NCBI GenBank assembly: GCA_017591395.1 | Contig: WEDG01007654.1 | Location: 24,771 to 88,770, forward strand | Direction: 5' to 3' | Source of the DNA: Schistocephalus solidus | Taxonomy: Eukaryota > Platyhelminthes > Cestoda > Diphyllobothriidea > Diphyllobothriidae | DNA: 64,000 nucleotides | Shown: one piece after another, positions 56,401 to 64,000 of the stretch | Numbering within the stretch: the first letter of the stretch is position 1 | How the letters are laid out: the number at the start of each line of letters is the position of its first letter | Made by a program: the position numbers and the translations under genes | Notes under the pieces: generated by a model | Told to the model about the DNA's origin: nothing | The model's input: only the letters and a program-made list of their open reading frames with translations | Databases searched by the model: none

Positions 56401-57344
56401 GATTACAGTGAAAATCTTTGGAGCGTGATTGAAACGGCAACGTGCGGGACAGCAGTTACCACACCCACATATCAGACCAACATCCCATGTTTTATTCACC
56501 CAGTACGTTTCTTTCCTCTAGGTCGGTCCCTAATCGAACAGTTTGCCATATCTTGTTAATACGTAATGACCGTACACAGTTGAATACGAGAAAAGCATTT
56601 GTCGAGAGAAGGGGGAGGCGATTACCGACTCACATTATAAATTCGGAATCTGAAAGTACGGAGGTTGCAACCCCACCAATCAAGAGCCATGGATTGTACA
56701 CCGTCTGTCCGCCGCGCACCGAGGTTCCGGCCTTGGCCGCGCACTCCTGTAAAGCAAACACTACTTAACAAACTAAGAAGGCAAACCTGGAAGCCTCTCA
56801 TTAGTAGTTCATTAACAATGTTCCGCTCTTCTGGACTCATCTCCGTGGGTACACCCAGGAGGAGGAGAAGATTATCACAGTCTACCACACCCATGGCGTA
56901 CAGGTCACTGAGTACATTGCAACAGGTTATCCAGCCCTAAATTGGCAGAAGTAGCTAGCAAAATAAGCCCACCTACCATGGTGTAGGGATCATCAACGTT
57001 GGCGTAAAAGAAGTCAGTGGTTTGGATGAGATTCCGGTTATCACGAAGCGGAATTACACAACAGTCGAGTTCAGTGGCTAGAAAGGAGACGACTTATTAG
57101 CGGAAGGAGAGAGAAACTCACAGAGAAGGGGTTTGGCAGGAGGATGGGAGCAGGTCAGGGTGGAAGAGGAGGAGGAGCAGCCCGCTAATTTTTCAAGCAG
57201 AGCGTTCAGCTCCACTTGAGGCAACTTGCAGCCTCATCCCTTCAGAAGGGAAAAGGAGGTCAGTCGAAAGTCCTTCCGCAGTCCATGCTCTGATGGATTG
57301 AAGAAAGCCGAAATCTGCCGACTGACGGGCCTTTCGGCAGCCAT
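44460..57344 (-). CDS. SEPHS2: Selenophosphate synthetase, selenocysteine-containing (SEPHS2 type), 7 exons
   Basis: Selenide, water dikinase makes monoselenophosphate from ATP and selenide, the selenium donor for Sec-tRNA synthesis; it is cytosolic. CDS exons, minus strand: 57344-57122, 57077-56977, 56936-56787, 56746-56634, 52736-52540, 49510-49298, 44653-44460. They sum to 1191 nt, i.e. 396 residues plus a TAA stop, and every junction is GT-AG and keeps phase. Visible family motifs: LKG-U37-GCK40 (catalytic Sec and Lys), DCCVIPLR (79-86), QTTDFFY (93-99), [11 protein letters not shown] (114-124), GGQTVYNPW (170-178), [11 protein letters not shown] (205-215), [13 protein letters not shown] (273-285), ETSGGLL (330-336). 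AIRS_N lies at about 78-185 and AIRS_C at about 203-380. The start ATG has a good context (aaaATGG) and gives a length close to animal SEPHS proteins. Codon 37 is TGA, read as selenocysteine given the SECIS-like fold after the stop. One oddity is VRGGQT, where the family usually has VTGGQT. No frameshift or premature stop was found apart from the Sec codon. Confidence 0.95.
44851..45007 (+). repeat. tRNA-derived SINE in array unit 1
   Basis: Head GAGCCCGTGGCTCAATGGTA has a good D-arm (GCTC/GAGC). The B box is GGGTTCGAATCCC. The anticodon stem (TTCGA/ACCAA) and outer T-stem pairs mismatch, so it is not a functional tRNA. The body is TGACTGGCTGATGACGGCTA and CTTGTCTTTGTCGG. Confidence 0.88.
45157..45316 (+). 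repeat. tRNA-derived SINE in array unit 2
   Basis: Same as the unit 1 SINE apart from one-base length differences (ACTCCAATT instead of ACTCAATT; CTCCCCTTG instead of CTCCCTTG). Confidence 0.88.
45466..45625 (+). repeat. tRNA-derived SINE in array unit 3
   Basis: Same as units 1 and 2, with CGACCCAATT in the anticodon region. It is followed directly by the (AT)n tract. Confidence 0.88.
45629..45686. repeat. (AT)n microsatellite
   Basis: 29 uninterrupted AT units marking the boundary between the tandem array and inverted sequence. Confidence 0.95.
45687..46140. repeat. Fold-back SINE composite next to the array
   Basis: 45690-45790 is the array spacer in inverse orientation (GGCTCACCGATCTGCTTAAG). 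At 45875-45935 the tRNA head is inverted (GGGATTCGAACCCGCGACC). At 45930-46030 the SINE body is direct again. Then the spacer follows in direct orientation (AAGCAGATCGGTGAGCCGCA). Confidence 0.8.
46170..46300 (-). repeat. Possible Penelope-like 3' end, minus strand
   Basis: Reverse complement contains TCTGACGACGACCTGGGGAA, ACAGCGTCGAAAATTAACC and TAATAAAGTTTCTTA. The TCTGACGAC start followed by a short tail is shared with PLE 3' ends elsewhere, but no coding part is present. Confidence 0.45.
47272..47352 (+). repeat. Left arm of inverted repeat in the PLE
   Basis: ATTTATGGATGCTTAGCGTA, CTGGCGTTCTGCTGGCTCTA, CGGCTATTCGTGCAGAATGC. The inverse occurs at 47808-47884 with a few mismatches. The spacer is about 455 nt. 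Confidence 0.88.
47808..47884 (-). repeat. Right arm of inverted repeat in the PLE
   Basis: GCATTCTGCACAAATAGCCG, TAGAGCCAGCAGAATGCCAG and CATGCTAAGCACCCATAAAT are the inverse of 47272-47352. Between the arms lies an 82-codon acidic frame (47534-47782, rich in D, E, G, T) of unknown meaning. Confidence 0.88.
48035..48083 (-). repeat. Partial duplicate of SEPHS2 exon 6 end and donor
   Basis: The plus strand reads AGAGAGGGAGAAGTATGTGG, TGGAGCTAACCCCGAGGTCT, CCAGCGTT. It matches 49270-49312, where exon 6 ends and intron 6 begins (AGAGAGAAGCATGTAGTGG, AGCTAACCCGAGGTCTCCGG, CGTC). Minor differences include an extra C that would break the ETSG codon frame. Confidence 0.8.
48390..48860. repeat. Fold-back tRNA-derived SINE composite
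   Basis: 48425-48680 reads as a minus-strand SINE with spacer (GGATCTGCTTAAGGAACATG, inverted body, CTCGAACTCGCGACC). It switches at about 48684 to a plus-strand body (GACTGCTAATAAGCCAGAAA, CCCTTGTCTTTGTCGG). The same head-inverted, body-direct arrangement is seen at 45.7-46.1 kb. Confidence 0.8.
49010..49265 (+). repeat. Dispersed repeat, copy 2 (short GA)
   Basis: Same family as 32180-32645. Here the GA tract is only GAAGAGAGAGTG at about 49125-49138. It ends beside the exon 6 donor region of SEPHS2. Confidence 0.8.
49298..49510 (-). CDS. SEPHS2: SEPHS2 exon 6
   Basis: 213 nt starting after a strong polypyrimidine acceptor (TTTCTTCCAG). It encodes [20 protein letters not shown] and LLGHARNL, ending …LTPETSG. 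The TDVTGFG loop holds a conserved metal-binding Asp (D276). The donor is GTTAGC. Intron 6 (49297-44654, 4.6 kb) follows and is dense with SINEs and a PLE. The exon end and donor are partly duplicated at 48047-48083. Confidence 0.94.
49596..50395. repeat. Imperfect tandem duplication with telomere-like tail
   Basis: Block 1 (CCAGTTAGCCAGGC…GCTTGGATACCAGG) occurs at 49597-49742 and 50089-50223. Block 2 (AGCTGGG..TGACGGTAAATATA… AACCAAAACC) occurs at 49969-50084 and 50274-50388. The first unit carries an extra 225 nt including a minus-strand SINE body (49868-49945). It lies in SEPHS2 intron 5, and copy 1 reaches to 86 nt from the exon 6 acceptor. Confidence 0.9.
50396..51410. other. Intron 5 sequence, nothing recognised
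   Basis: AT-rich, no repeat or coding match. 51345-51375 has a short CCTAACTCTAACTATAAA stretch. Confidence 0.4.
51411..51482. repeat. (TTC)n microsatellite
   Basis: 72 nt of CTT triplets with one T insertion. Located in intron 5. On the coding strand it reads (GAA)n. Confidence 0.95.
51483..52533. other. Intron 5 sequence, nothing recognised
   Basis: No motif or repeat found. Short frames only. Confidence 0.4.
52540..52736 (-). CDS. SEPHS2: SEPHS2 exon 5
   Basis: 197 nt starting after GGTTTTCAG. The first base completes the M196 codon. It encodes [19 protein letters not shown] and …[13 protein letters not shown], the start of the AIRS C-terminal domain. The donor is GTTAGT. Intron 5 (52539-49511) is 3.0 kb and carries a duplicated block and a (TTC)n tract. 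Confidence 0.94.
52740..53759. other. 3' part of intron 4 with (CT)n tract
   Basis: Acceptor with pyrimidine run at 52741-52765 (minus). A perfect (CT)n of about 42 nt lies at 53379-53420. No coding signal otherwise. Confidence 0.6.
53760..54015 (-). pseudogene. Penelope-like endonuclease end, minus strand
   Basis: The minus frame: [37 protein letters not shown], then [15 protein letters not shown]. This parallels [35 protein letters not shown] in the copy at 55.7-56.3 kb. Confidence 0.82.
54035..54125 (+). repeat. Penelope-like 3' UTR, plus strand
   Basis: TGTCTGACGATGGATTCCTA, CACGAGTTCAAAAGTATAAA, then AAAAAGATAGTTCCGG match the PLE tail reference at 35945-36010. It lies head to head with the minus copy at 53760-54015. 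Confidence 0.78.
54126..55119. other. Intron 4 sequence with duplicated segment
   Basis: AAGGAGCCAT…GTCTGACTC.CAGTC…CGTCAGCTGGCAGCC.TCC.AGCCAC occurs at about 54573-54646 and again at about 54851-54958. It is an imperfect direct duplication of non-coding sequence. No gene. Confidence 0.55.
55120..55690 (-). pseudogene. Degenerate C2H2 zinc-finger array, minus strand
   Basis: The minus strand reads [35 protein letters not shown]; then, about 150 nt on, LSCPHCHRT, stop, [13 protein letters not shown], stop; then [20 protein letters not shown] and [10 protein letters not shown]. The pattern C-x2-C-x12-H-x3/4-H and the HRTE-G-P-V-GA linker recur. That gives two finger pairs with frameshifts and stops. 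It lies in SEPHS2 intron 4, sense to the gene, directly after a PLE. Confidence 0.8.
55690..56350 (-). pseudogene. Penelope-like RT end and GIY-YIG endonuclease, best copy
   Basis: The minus-strand frame is open for about 220 codons of PLE protein: [20 protein letters not shown] (region after RT), [40 protein letters not shown] (GIY and YTG halves), [58 protein letters not shown]. It is the most intact endonuclease domain here, with the Arg and the E-H of the active site present. YIG is YTG. The RT is missing. It is fused at about 55690 to zinc-finger sequence instead of the usual PLE tail. Confidence 0.9.
56634..56746 (-). CDS. SEPHS2: SEPHS2 exon 4
   Basis: 113 nt from TTTACAG to GTGAGT, encoding residues 159-195 plus two bases of M196. 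It reads …[15 protein letters not shown], then [10 protein letters not shown] and SEFIM, matching the GGQT and NPW core of the family. The usual Thr before GGQT is Arg (R169). The 3.9 kb intron 4 (56633-52737) follows. Confidence 0.93.
56787..56936 (-). CDS. SEPHS2: SEPHS2 exon 3
   Basis: 150 nt, phase 0 at both ends, encoding residues 109-158. It contains [12 protein letters not shown], the highly conserved N-x-x-S-D-L-Y-A-M-G motif of SEPHS, then [10 protein letters not shown] and an amphipathic stretch ending GFQ. The acceptor is TTTAG and the donor GTTTGC. The following intron 3 is 40 nt (56786-56747). Confidence 0.94.
56937..57121 (-). other. Mini-introns 1 and 2 of SEPHS2
   Basis: Intron 1 is 57121-57078 (44 nt) and intron 2 is 56976-56937 (40 nt). 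Intron 3 (56786-56747, 40 nt) is of the same class. All start GT and end AG, and intron 1 has a clear pyrimidine tract. Exon 2 lies between introns 1 and 2. Such sizes are typical of the short intron class of tapeworms. Confidence 0.85.
56977..57077 (-). CDS. SEPHS2: SEPHS2 exon 2
   Basis: 101 nt between TTTCTAG (acceptor) and GTAGGT (donor). It encodes the end of S75 through M108, including DCCVIPLR and QTTDFFY, the metal/ATP-binding aspartate motifs of the AIRS N-terminal domain. Intron 1 upstream is 44 nt (57121-57078). Intron 2 downstream is 40 nt (56976-56937). Confidence 0.93.
57122..57344 (-). CDS. SEPHS2: SEPHS2 exon 1 (start codon, Sec codon)
   Basis: Encodes residues 1-74 plus one base. 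It starts [15 protein letters not shown], runs through [12 protein letters not shown], then TGA at codon 37, then [18 protein letters not shown] and a serine-rich linker. The donor is GTGAGT at 57121-57116. The exon is invisible to a standard ORF scan because TGA splits it. The reading frame on both sides of the TGA matches the SEPHS active-site loop, so the TGA is not an ordinary stop. Confidence 0.93.
57234..57236 (-). other. In-frame TGA (selenocysteine) codon 37
   Basis: TGA lies in the context AAG GGA TGA GGC TGC AAG, i.e. K-G-U-G-C-K. This is the position of Sec in SEPHS2 and of the catalytic Cys in bacterial SelD (C-G-C-K). The downstream frame stays open and homologous through exon 1 and into exon 2. 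Confidence 0.92.
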
Positions 57345-60300
57345 TTTGAGATCTAGATCAGACAAGGTCACAAACGTTAAATACTTTAAGAAGCGAGAGC
57401 GGAGTGCAAACTTTCAGCCATATATTACCCATAAAGGAGTTTGAGTAGAAAAGATAAGACACAGATGGCAATAAACTACGGAAGATGTGCCAGCGCGAGC
57501 ACATTCTACTGCTCCTGATTACAACTGGTCGCGAACTTACGCTTTCTCATAGGAAATTTCTACAGGCGTTTTATCTCGACGTAAAATAATGCACATGGAC
57601 TTGCTTATTTGTGCTGGGTACGTCTGCGATCATGTCTGATGTATACGACCTCGATGAAATCAGGTAAAACACCTAGCCATGCAACGGTCCAATATCGAAC
57701 GTCTCCTAGGTTTTAAGCTGGTCCGTTCACCCCGAATGGGCAGCGACGTTGGATTCGAGATAGCAGCACTACGACCATATTTTAGGCGACAAAAAAGTCC
57801 CTATGCTAACTCAGTCGTCTTTCTTGGGTATCCAGACGATGCTGCCGCGATTAGGATGGAAGATGAGCGCACTCCACTAAAATAATGGTTTTCGACTAAC
57901 TGCGATCTTAGTTTAGTTAGAACAACTACAGTCGGTGACCGATCTCATAAAATGTTAACTGGAAATCTGAAACGCGTTTCCGATCATGAAGGGTTATTTA
58001 AGTAGCGCTGTAATACTTATCAGCTGGCGGCATTATCCCGCAATATTAAGACACACCAAGATGTTGTTTTTTTGATTGCACTTCTTTTCATCCGTCTTTA
58101 CAAACCAAACATTACAAAACTGACTATTTACGCAGCATGAGTTATTTATATTGGATGCTCTTATAGCTTCAAATATATTTGGTGGAAAAAATGCGCAAAC
58201 TGTCGTTTCTTGTAACCATTTGGTTAAAAATTCTTTATTCGTTAAATTTTAATTGCAAAAGAGGGCTAAATTTCATTATTAAAAACGCTTTTTAATTTCC
58301 GAGTAACTTTGAGCTATATCTGTGCGGTATATGCGTTCAGGGTTTGCAGTCCACAAGCTCTATACTTTCAACGTAAACAAAATCATCCATTCCTCTATGC
58401 AATTAAGAAAACACAATTAATTTCACATACAATTTTGTAATGGATGCAGGCTATGCTGTAGACTTAATGCGGAGCATTACCGAAAGGACCGATGCTATTA
58501 TATTCGAATGGAAATTGTGGGGCATTAAAATATTTCCTAATTAGACACTTTAAAGACCGAACAATACTATTTCTTCGAGAAAAAAATTTAAGGAGTGATT
58601 TGGCTTTCAGAGGATTACAATAAATGAGATTTTGACGTTTTCAATAAAATATATGTGAGTTTATAAAGGAATCGAAAATAAATCAAAAAATGCATACTAC
58701 CTAAGTAGTTATTTCGATTTAATGTGGTTTTGCAGATGGTCGAAAAGAAGGGCATTTAAAATCCACCATCCCGATGTGCCGGGAGGTCATTTAAGTAATT
58801 CTTCCTAAGTGAAAACACATTTCAGAATTTCAGTTAACGTTTCATGATATCGGTCGCTGATTGTACATTAATGCGTGTTGTTCAATTCACACAGGACACA
58901 ATCTCCTTAATTTCAAGCTAACCACAAATCGACGGCAGATTAGCTCGATAGCTGATACTGAAAATCTTCCAAAGGGACACAGAAAATTGACACTAGCATA
59001 TCATAAAGCCACTAAAAGTACAAGTGATAGATGAATTTACGGTACTGACAGGCTAGAAGAGAAATACAAAAATGTTCTTCTCGAAAAGGTCAAGAGACGA
59101 GGTTTAGATAGAACTTTTAGTCAAAAACACTCGAATTATGCGTTGTGCGCGAAATAGAACGGTATAGACGACTGCATTTTATTAACATGCCCAAAATTAA
59201 GCAGGACTAGTTTGGGTTTTCGGTTGCAAAGATGCCAAGACGACATGGAAGTCTGGAGCTTCCCACTGCGATTATACTACTTAACTGAAATCGATAAACC
59301 TGAGGGCGACACATAATTCAATTGTTCGATTCGGGACAGGTGAACTTGGACGTAAAAATTGTCCCATTAAGAAAGTGTCGAATTCATCCAACCTGAACGT
59401 GTGAGTAGGTTTTTCTCGTCCTTACAAGTAATCCACCTGCAGACTTTGAAATTAAAATGCTCACGAATTCTGGGCGGAAGATCGTTTAGATGCAAATATT
59501 TGAAGTAGTAACTTCGTAAAAAGCTGTATAAAGTTGCGATATGTTCTTTCACATTCAAAAATTCACTGAACATATTTTTGCGGATCCACTCCACAAAATG
59601 TGGCCGGCAAAAATTTAATATGACTCAACGACCCCTTCCAAAGCCTTAACGTTACTGAGAAGGTTCAGTGTGCTGCGGATGGAATTCTGACCTCGCGGTG
59701 TCACCTTACCTATATGCAACGCCTGGAGGATTTAAAACAGCAACTAACCGGCAAAGAAAAACTCCAAGAGATGTAAACAAATCTTATAACTGGTTTGTTG
59801 CCAGATCAGACGGCGGACGCAAGCGACACGGCAAAAAATGATCAAAACCATAAGACAATGCAAAACAGCCCTGTGGAACAATTTTCCAGTGCTGGCTACT
59901 TTGTTAAGTGTAGGATTCTAACCATGTATTTGTTTTTAGCCTTTTTACACTTTTTGAGTTGTTTTCCGTTTTTTTGAGGTGACCGAGGGTAAACGTGAGC
60001 CAAATATGGACGTGGAGGAATTTCACGTATAGCCGTTGCCCAAGCCTGAAGGTCTAACTGAATGGGTACCCTTGTTCAAAATTGGCTTCTTTGACATTAT
60101 GCAGTTATATTGCAGTTTATAGCCGTTAACACCTTTTTCAAAAAACATGTTGGAGCTGGACGCATTTTCATAAATTAATATAATTTTAATAATACGTTGG
60201 GCAAGGGCCTGAAGAGTGGAGCGAATAGCTATTCAAAGAATTAAAAAATGGAAATAAAAAATAATGCAAACAATTGAGCCTACAGCGGGAGAAGATGCTC

Positions 60301-61439
60301 GAAGAAACTGAACAAGTTATTCCCGCAGAGACAGCCCTCCGAAAAAACATAACACGCACACCTTTTAAATTGCCGCCGGTTCAAGGTCCCCTCAGTGGCA
60401 ATATCGTCCTATTTATTTGTTGGTTAGGTATTCCGAATTCGAAAAGGTATCCAAAATACTTTAACAACCGAAATAAATAACCTAAATAACGAAGGGTGAT
60501 AAGGGATTGCGTAATAATTAAACGGACAGTCCGTGACAAATAAAAGCAGTCCAAAAAGGTTTTCAAAGGCGTTGCCTATTACCCTCACCAAAGAAACCAA
60601 TAAACTAAATGTAGCGACATTACGTGTTATAGCCATGATTATATGCAACCTTGACTCAAAAATTGTGCAAGGCAAGCATCGAAAGCAGTAAATTTGTAAT
60701 TAAACTCACAATGAGAAGTTAAAAACATCGATACCAAAAATTGTGCTTCATATATCACTTTGCCTCCACAAAACTCATGTTGACCATTGTTGGAATTAGA
60801 ATGAGGCTGGAGAAGTGCCCTTTCTCTGATTTCAAATGATCAAACTATAATTCTTTAAATGTAACATAAAATGATTGTTTAAAATGCACAGTCGCGAAAG
60901 TTTACTGCAGCGTTCGTAGAGGTCATCAAACACGCTTTTCGAACGCATCGCTATAGCGGACTTGATATCATATCTTTCGCAGAAGAACAACGTTTCCACT
61001 GTGCCCAACTGTCTTTGACGCATTTTATAATTGAGTGGCACGTTGTTTGAAATTGAATCCGAATTTCAAGTACCTCGAGCCCACGAGTTTTTTGTCTCTA
61101 CCTCAGTGTAGAAGACACGGTGCTGGAAAATTATTAAAGAATTGTCTTTATATTCCTCTAAGTTTGTAAATTGTGACTTGGACCCTCGATCTTTGGTGCC
61201 TTCTGAAACTCACGCCGGCTGTGTGCTCCCTGCATTTGCTATCAATCGCGGAATCGGCTCAAACCAAAGGCTGAGTCCTTATATATTCATATTCTTATTT
61301 TTGAATATCCTAGCTGACTCTCTGTAAATTTTGTGGCAATTCTTACATGCAAAGTAAATTTCCTTAAGTTTATCGTCAATAAAAATTGGTCCACGACCTA
61401 GTTTTGAATCTGCACCACAAAATTGCTAGGGACCGTCTA
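57345..61439. other. AT-rich intergenic stretch upstream of SEPHS2
   Basis: The SEPHS2 promoter must lie in the first few hundred bases, but no TATA box or other element is clear. No further gene is supported. 60555-60595 (GGTTTTCAAAGGCGTTGCC…CAATAAA) weakly resembles the 3' end of element A (14624-14650). Confidence 0.4.
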
Positions 61440-63360
61440 TCGGCGCCTCTACCAACTCGGCCATATTGGCAGGGGATCTTGGTAAGCAAGTAAATCGACA
61501 AGCAAAAGTCGAAAACATAACTTTTTACCTCTGGGACGTGACCATAGCCATTCGGCGTTTTCGTCAATCTTACAGTCCAGGACCATATGGCGTCCCGATC
61601 AGCGTTCTAAAGGCGGATGCAAACGATATATTTCCGTCCCTTCTGTATAACATATTTAATCTTGCTCTTGAAAGTGAAACTTTCCCTATTTTATGGAAGG
61701 AATCGCAAATATTGCCTATTCCCAATCACGGCCGACCTACGTCATTTGACGACTTAAGGCCAATAAATACACTACCAGCAGTCTCGAAGATGTTCGAGAC
61801 CGGGATCAAAGACAAAATGATGCGTCACCTAATTAAGAATAACCTACTTAATGCAGTTTAGCATGGTTTTCTCGAAAAAGGTCTTGTGACACTTGCCAGC
61901 TCTCTTTCTTTGATCATGTGCTACAATCTAGAGACAGCGGTTTTGCAATTAACACCGTTTACTTCGATTTCACTAAGGCTTTTGATCTTGTTGGCCATGA
62001 TCTCCTAGTGCTGAAACTTGCCTCCTTCAGCATAGGTCACAAGGTTCTGAACTTAATATTTTCCTATTTGAATGATCGCGCACAACGGGTTTAAATTTCT
62101 GATGTTATCTCCAAACCCACGCATGTGAGGAGCGGAGTTATTTAGGTGAGCGTGCTCGGCCCGCTTCTATTTTGGCTCTTTGTCAACGATGTTCGTGATT
62201 GCTTTCAGTATGGTAGACCCTTTATGTACGCTGAAGATTTAAAAGTTGCCTATCGATATAAACCGGTTGATCGCAACATCGTTCGTGAGCTCTTAAAAAA
62301 AGGATCTTCAAGCCTTCGCTCAATGGTGTCGCACATGGCGCCTCTCACTTTCTTGGCAAAAGTGCTCCGTTACGGTTATTGGCGACAACCGTCAGCCCCA
62401 CCTAAGCATAAACTGACACGATCTTAATGTGCCGGGAATTATAAAGAATCTGGGAATATCATATTCTAGTAGTCTTAATCTGTCAGAGCACTGCGCCTTG
62501 ATTGTTTCGAAAGCACGCCAAACTACTGGGTTTATTCTCAGAAATTTTAAAACCGTCAACATTAGAATCAGCCTCTATAAAATGTATGTCAGGACTAGTC
62601 TGGAATACTGCTCGTTTCTATTAAGCCTTCTGCACGCTAGTGAACAAAATAAGATAGAATCAGTCCAGCACTTCTTTAAAAAAGAGTTTTCTATTCAGAA
62701 CACCGAAACCTGTCCTACCAACAACGCCGTGAGCTTACAAGCCTTGACCCGCTGTGGCTTCGCATATTACAGAAGAGACTATTTTTTATGTTTAAACTTC
62801 TAAAAAGTCGTACATTTAACCCCCTTACAGCTCTGAGGCACCTCAACCACTCTCGGTGCAGCAGTCCTCGCGATGTATTTTTATTTCTTCCTTTAGCGCG
62901 CACAGTTAGATACCGACAGTTTTTTTCGGTAAACGTTATAGAAATCTGGAATAAGCTACCTAGATGTATCAAAATTCAGCAAAGCCATCCCTTATTTACG
63001 CAAACTTTCACTAGTTTTCTACATTCAGGACACCTTCCAAAACTTTTGGGTGCTGACTCTGTTGAAGCTCTCTTCGGTTCTGATGGCGTTCACGGACTCT
63101 CAATCCTGTGCCGGACTTCATGCTGAGGGCAATATTTCTGGCTCTGCAGACCTTAATCGGCTTATTTCTCAGTCGACAGTGAACAGCCGCTCACCGACAT
63201 ACCCGCTGGTGCAGAATACCGGATCCGTAACACAGAATGAAGAAGTTCCTCACCGGTCACCTGTGTTAACGCGTCCCTTTCCTGAACTTTAATTAGAATT
63301 TAGAATTTATATTTGGTAAGCACCAACAAGGTACTGTCTAAGCAAACATTAGTAACGAAA
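61440..63360 (+). mobile_element. CR1-like non-LTR element G, 5' truncated
   Basis: RT and C-terminal domain in order on the plus strand, then a 3' UTR ending AACGAAATAAAGTTATGACA at about 63360. No endonuclease is recognised upstream. It is more distant from families A/H and C/E than they are within themselves. Confidence 0.8.
61466..63050 (+). pseudogene. Reverse transcriptase ORF of element G
   Basis: YSPGPYGVPISVLKADAND (finger), ILPIPNHGRPTSFDDLRPIN, INTVYFDFTKAFDLVGHDLL (motif A, about 61950), SVLGPLLFWLFVNDV (motif B), FMYAEDLKVAY (motif C, where YADD has become YAED), IIKNLGISYSSSLNLSEHC, KMYVRTSLEYCSFLLSLLHA, VNVIEIWNKLPRCIK. At least three frameshifts or stops. Confidence 0.85.
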
Positions 63361-63398
63361 TAAAGTTATGACAATGTGCGCCGATAAAATGTACAAAT

Positions 63399-64000
63399 AC
63401 ATGCTCTCACGTTGGAGCTGTACTTGGCAGATGGAGTTTACTTCATCCAAGAGTAGTTTTATGTTTTTTGGCCCCGCTAAGCTGCCTGGACCCATTGTAT
63501 TTCAAAATTGTACACTTTTAGAAAAATCAACCATAAAAGACTTAGGTCTAAGTTACACGAACAAGCTAGCATTATCGCCTCATGCAGATCGAATTTCTGC
63601 AAAGGCTGCACAGATATGTGGTTTTATATCGCACAATTTCTTCCTTCCGGAAATAAAGTTAGACATGTACCGCATGTTTGTTCTTTCCTTTTCTAGAATA
63701 CTGCTGTCCCCTCTTTGGGCTGATGAACGCCTCTGACCGCAGTAAGATTGAAAAAGTTCAGAGGGTTTTTTTACTCGAAGACTATTTTTCTCTTCCTGGA
63801 TCCAGTATCTCTTATACGGATAGATGCCAGTTAGCAAACATTAAATTTCTGTGGGTTAGAAGACTCGAAGCCGGTCTCTGCTTCCTGTTTCGCGTTAACT
63901 CTAGCCCCAAATCTCCCACGAATTAACGCTCTTACTCCGGTAGATCGACCCTATGCCACTCGTAATTCCTCCATGATCATTTCACCACCCCTTAGCTCCA
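63399..64000 (+). mobile_element. CR1-like element F (family C/E), runs off window
   Basis: It starts abruptly within the RT thumb (MLSRWSCTWQMEFTSSKSS) and follows element E: TIKDLGLSYTNKLALSPHAD, EIKLDMYRMFVLSF, FGLMNASDRSKIEKVQRV, RRLEAGLCFLFRVNSSP. One-base insertions near 63690 and 63770 break the frame. It is 5' truncated and continues past 64000. Confidence 0.88.

Noticed and set aside
57632..57663. Possible first exon of a gene divergent from SEPHS2 (MSDVYDLDEI, then CAG|GTAAAA and a 46-nt intron-like stretch ending CCTAG)
   Set aside because: Using that acceptor gives TTT TAA at once, and the next AG gives a short frame with a stop. The attractive downstream frame (GFKLVRSPRMGSDVGFEIAA) is out of phase. 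No homology recognised.

Overview
The window is eukaryotic: compact split exons with GT-AG introns, tRNA-derived SINEs, long microsatellites, and dozens of broken copies of non-LTR (CR1/jockey-like) and Penelope-like (PLE) retroelements. The best guess is a flatworm, probably a tapeworm with a large genome (diphyllobothriidean type). This is inferred from 40-44 nt introns beside TE-bloated ones, abundant GIY-YIG PLEs, and a degenerate multi-C2H2 fragment of a kind common in those genomes. It is not proven from the sequence.

The one convincing host gene is on the minus strand from 57344 to 44460. Joining seven exons in phase gives a 396-residue selenophosphate synthetase (SEPHS2/SelD type). 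Codon 37 is an in-frame TGA in the catalytic Sec/Cys position (…LKG-U-GCKLPQ…). About 120 nt past the stop codon is a fold with all core SECIS features: AUGA, an apical AA, UGAU, and a helix I GCUGC/GCAGC. It therefore reads as an intact selenoprotein gene that makes the selenium donor needed for selenocysteine synthesis, and so supports its own translation. Introns 1-3 are 40-44 nt. Introns 4-6 are about 3.9, 3.0 and 4.6 kb and are packed with PLEs, SINE arrays, microsatellites and duplicated segments.

1-11.4 kb: an endonuclease fragment of a non-LTR element, a PLE reverse transcriptase fragment, a pair of dispersed repeats, and AT-rich sequence without recognisable genes. 11.4-27.1 kb: a non-LTR element graveyard with two related elements (A at 11.4-14.7, B at 20.0-22.0), copies of a second family (D, E, and C inserted into B), a PLE fragment, and a very decayed minus-strand element at 25.2-27.1. 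27-38 kb: sparse sequence with PLE ends, (GA)n and (GAG)n microsatellites and SINE pieces. 38.7-42.1 kb: a nearly full-length minus-strand non-LTR element (H). 42.2-43.3 kb: two PLE tails from two families. 44.2-57.3 kb: SEPHS2. 57.4-61.4 kb: AT-rich with no clear gene. 61.4-64.0 kb: two more non-LTR copies (G and F), the last running off the window.

No bacterial features, CRISPR arrays, rRNA or functional tRNA genes were seen. All percentages, phylogeny and expression are untested here.
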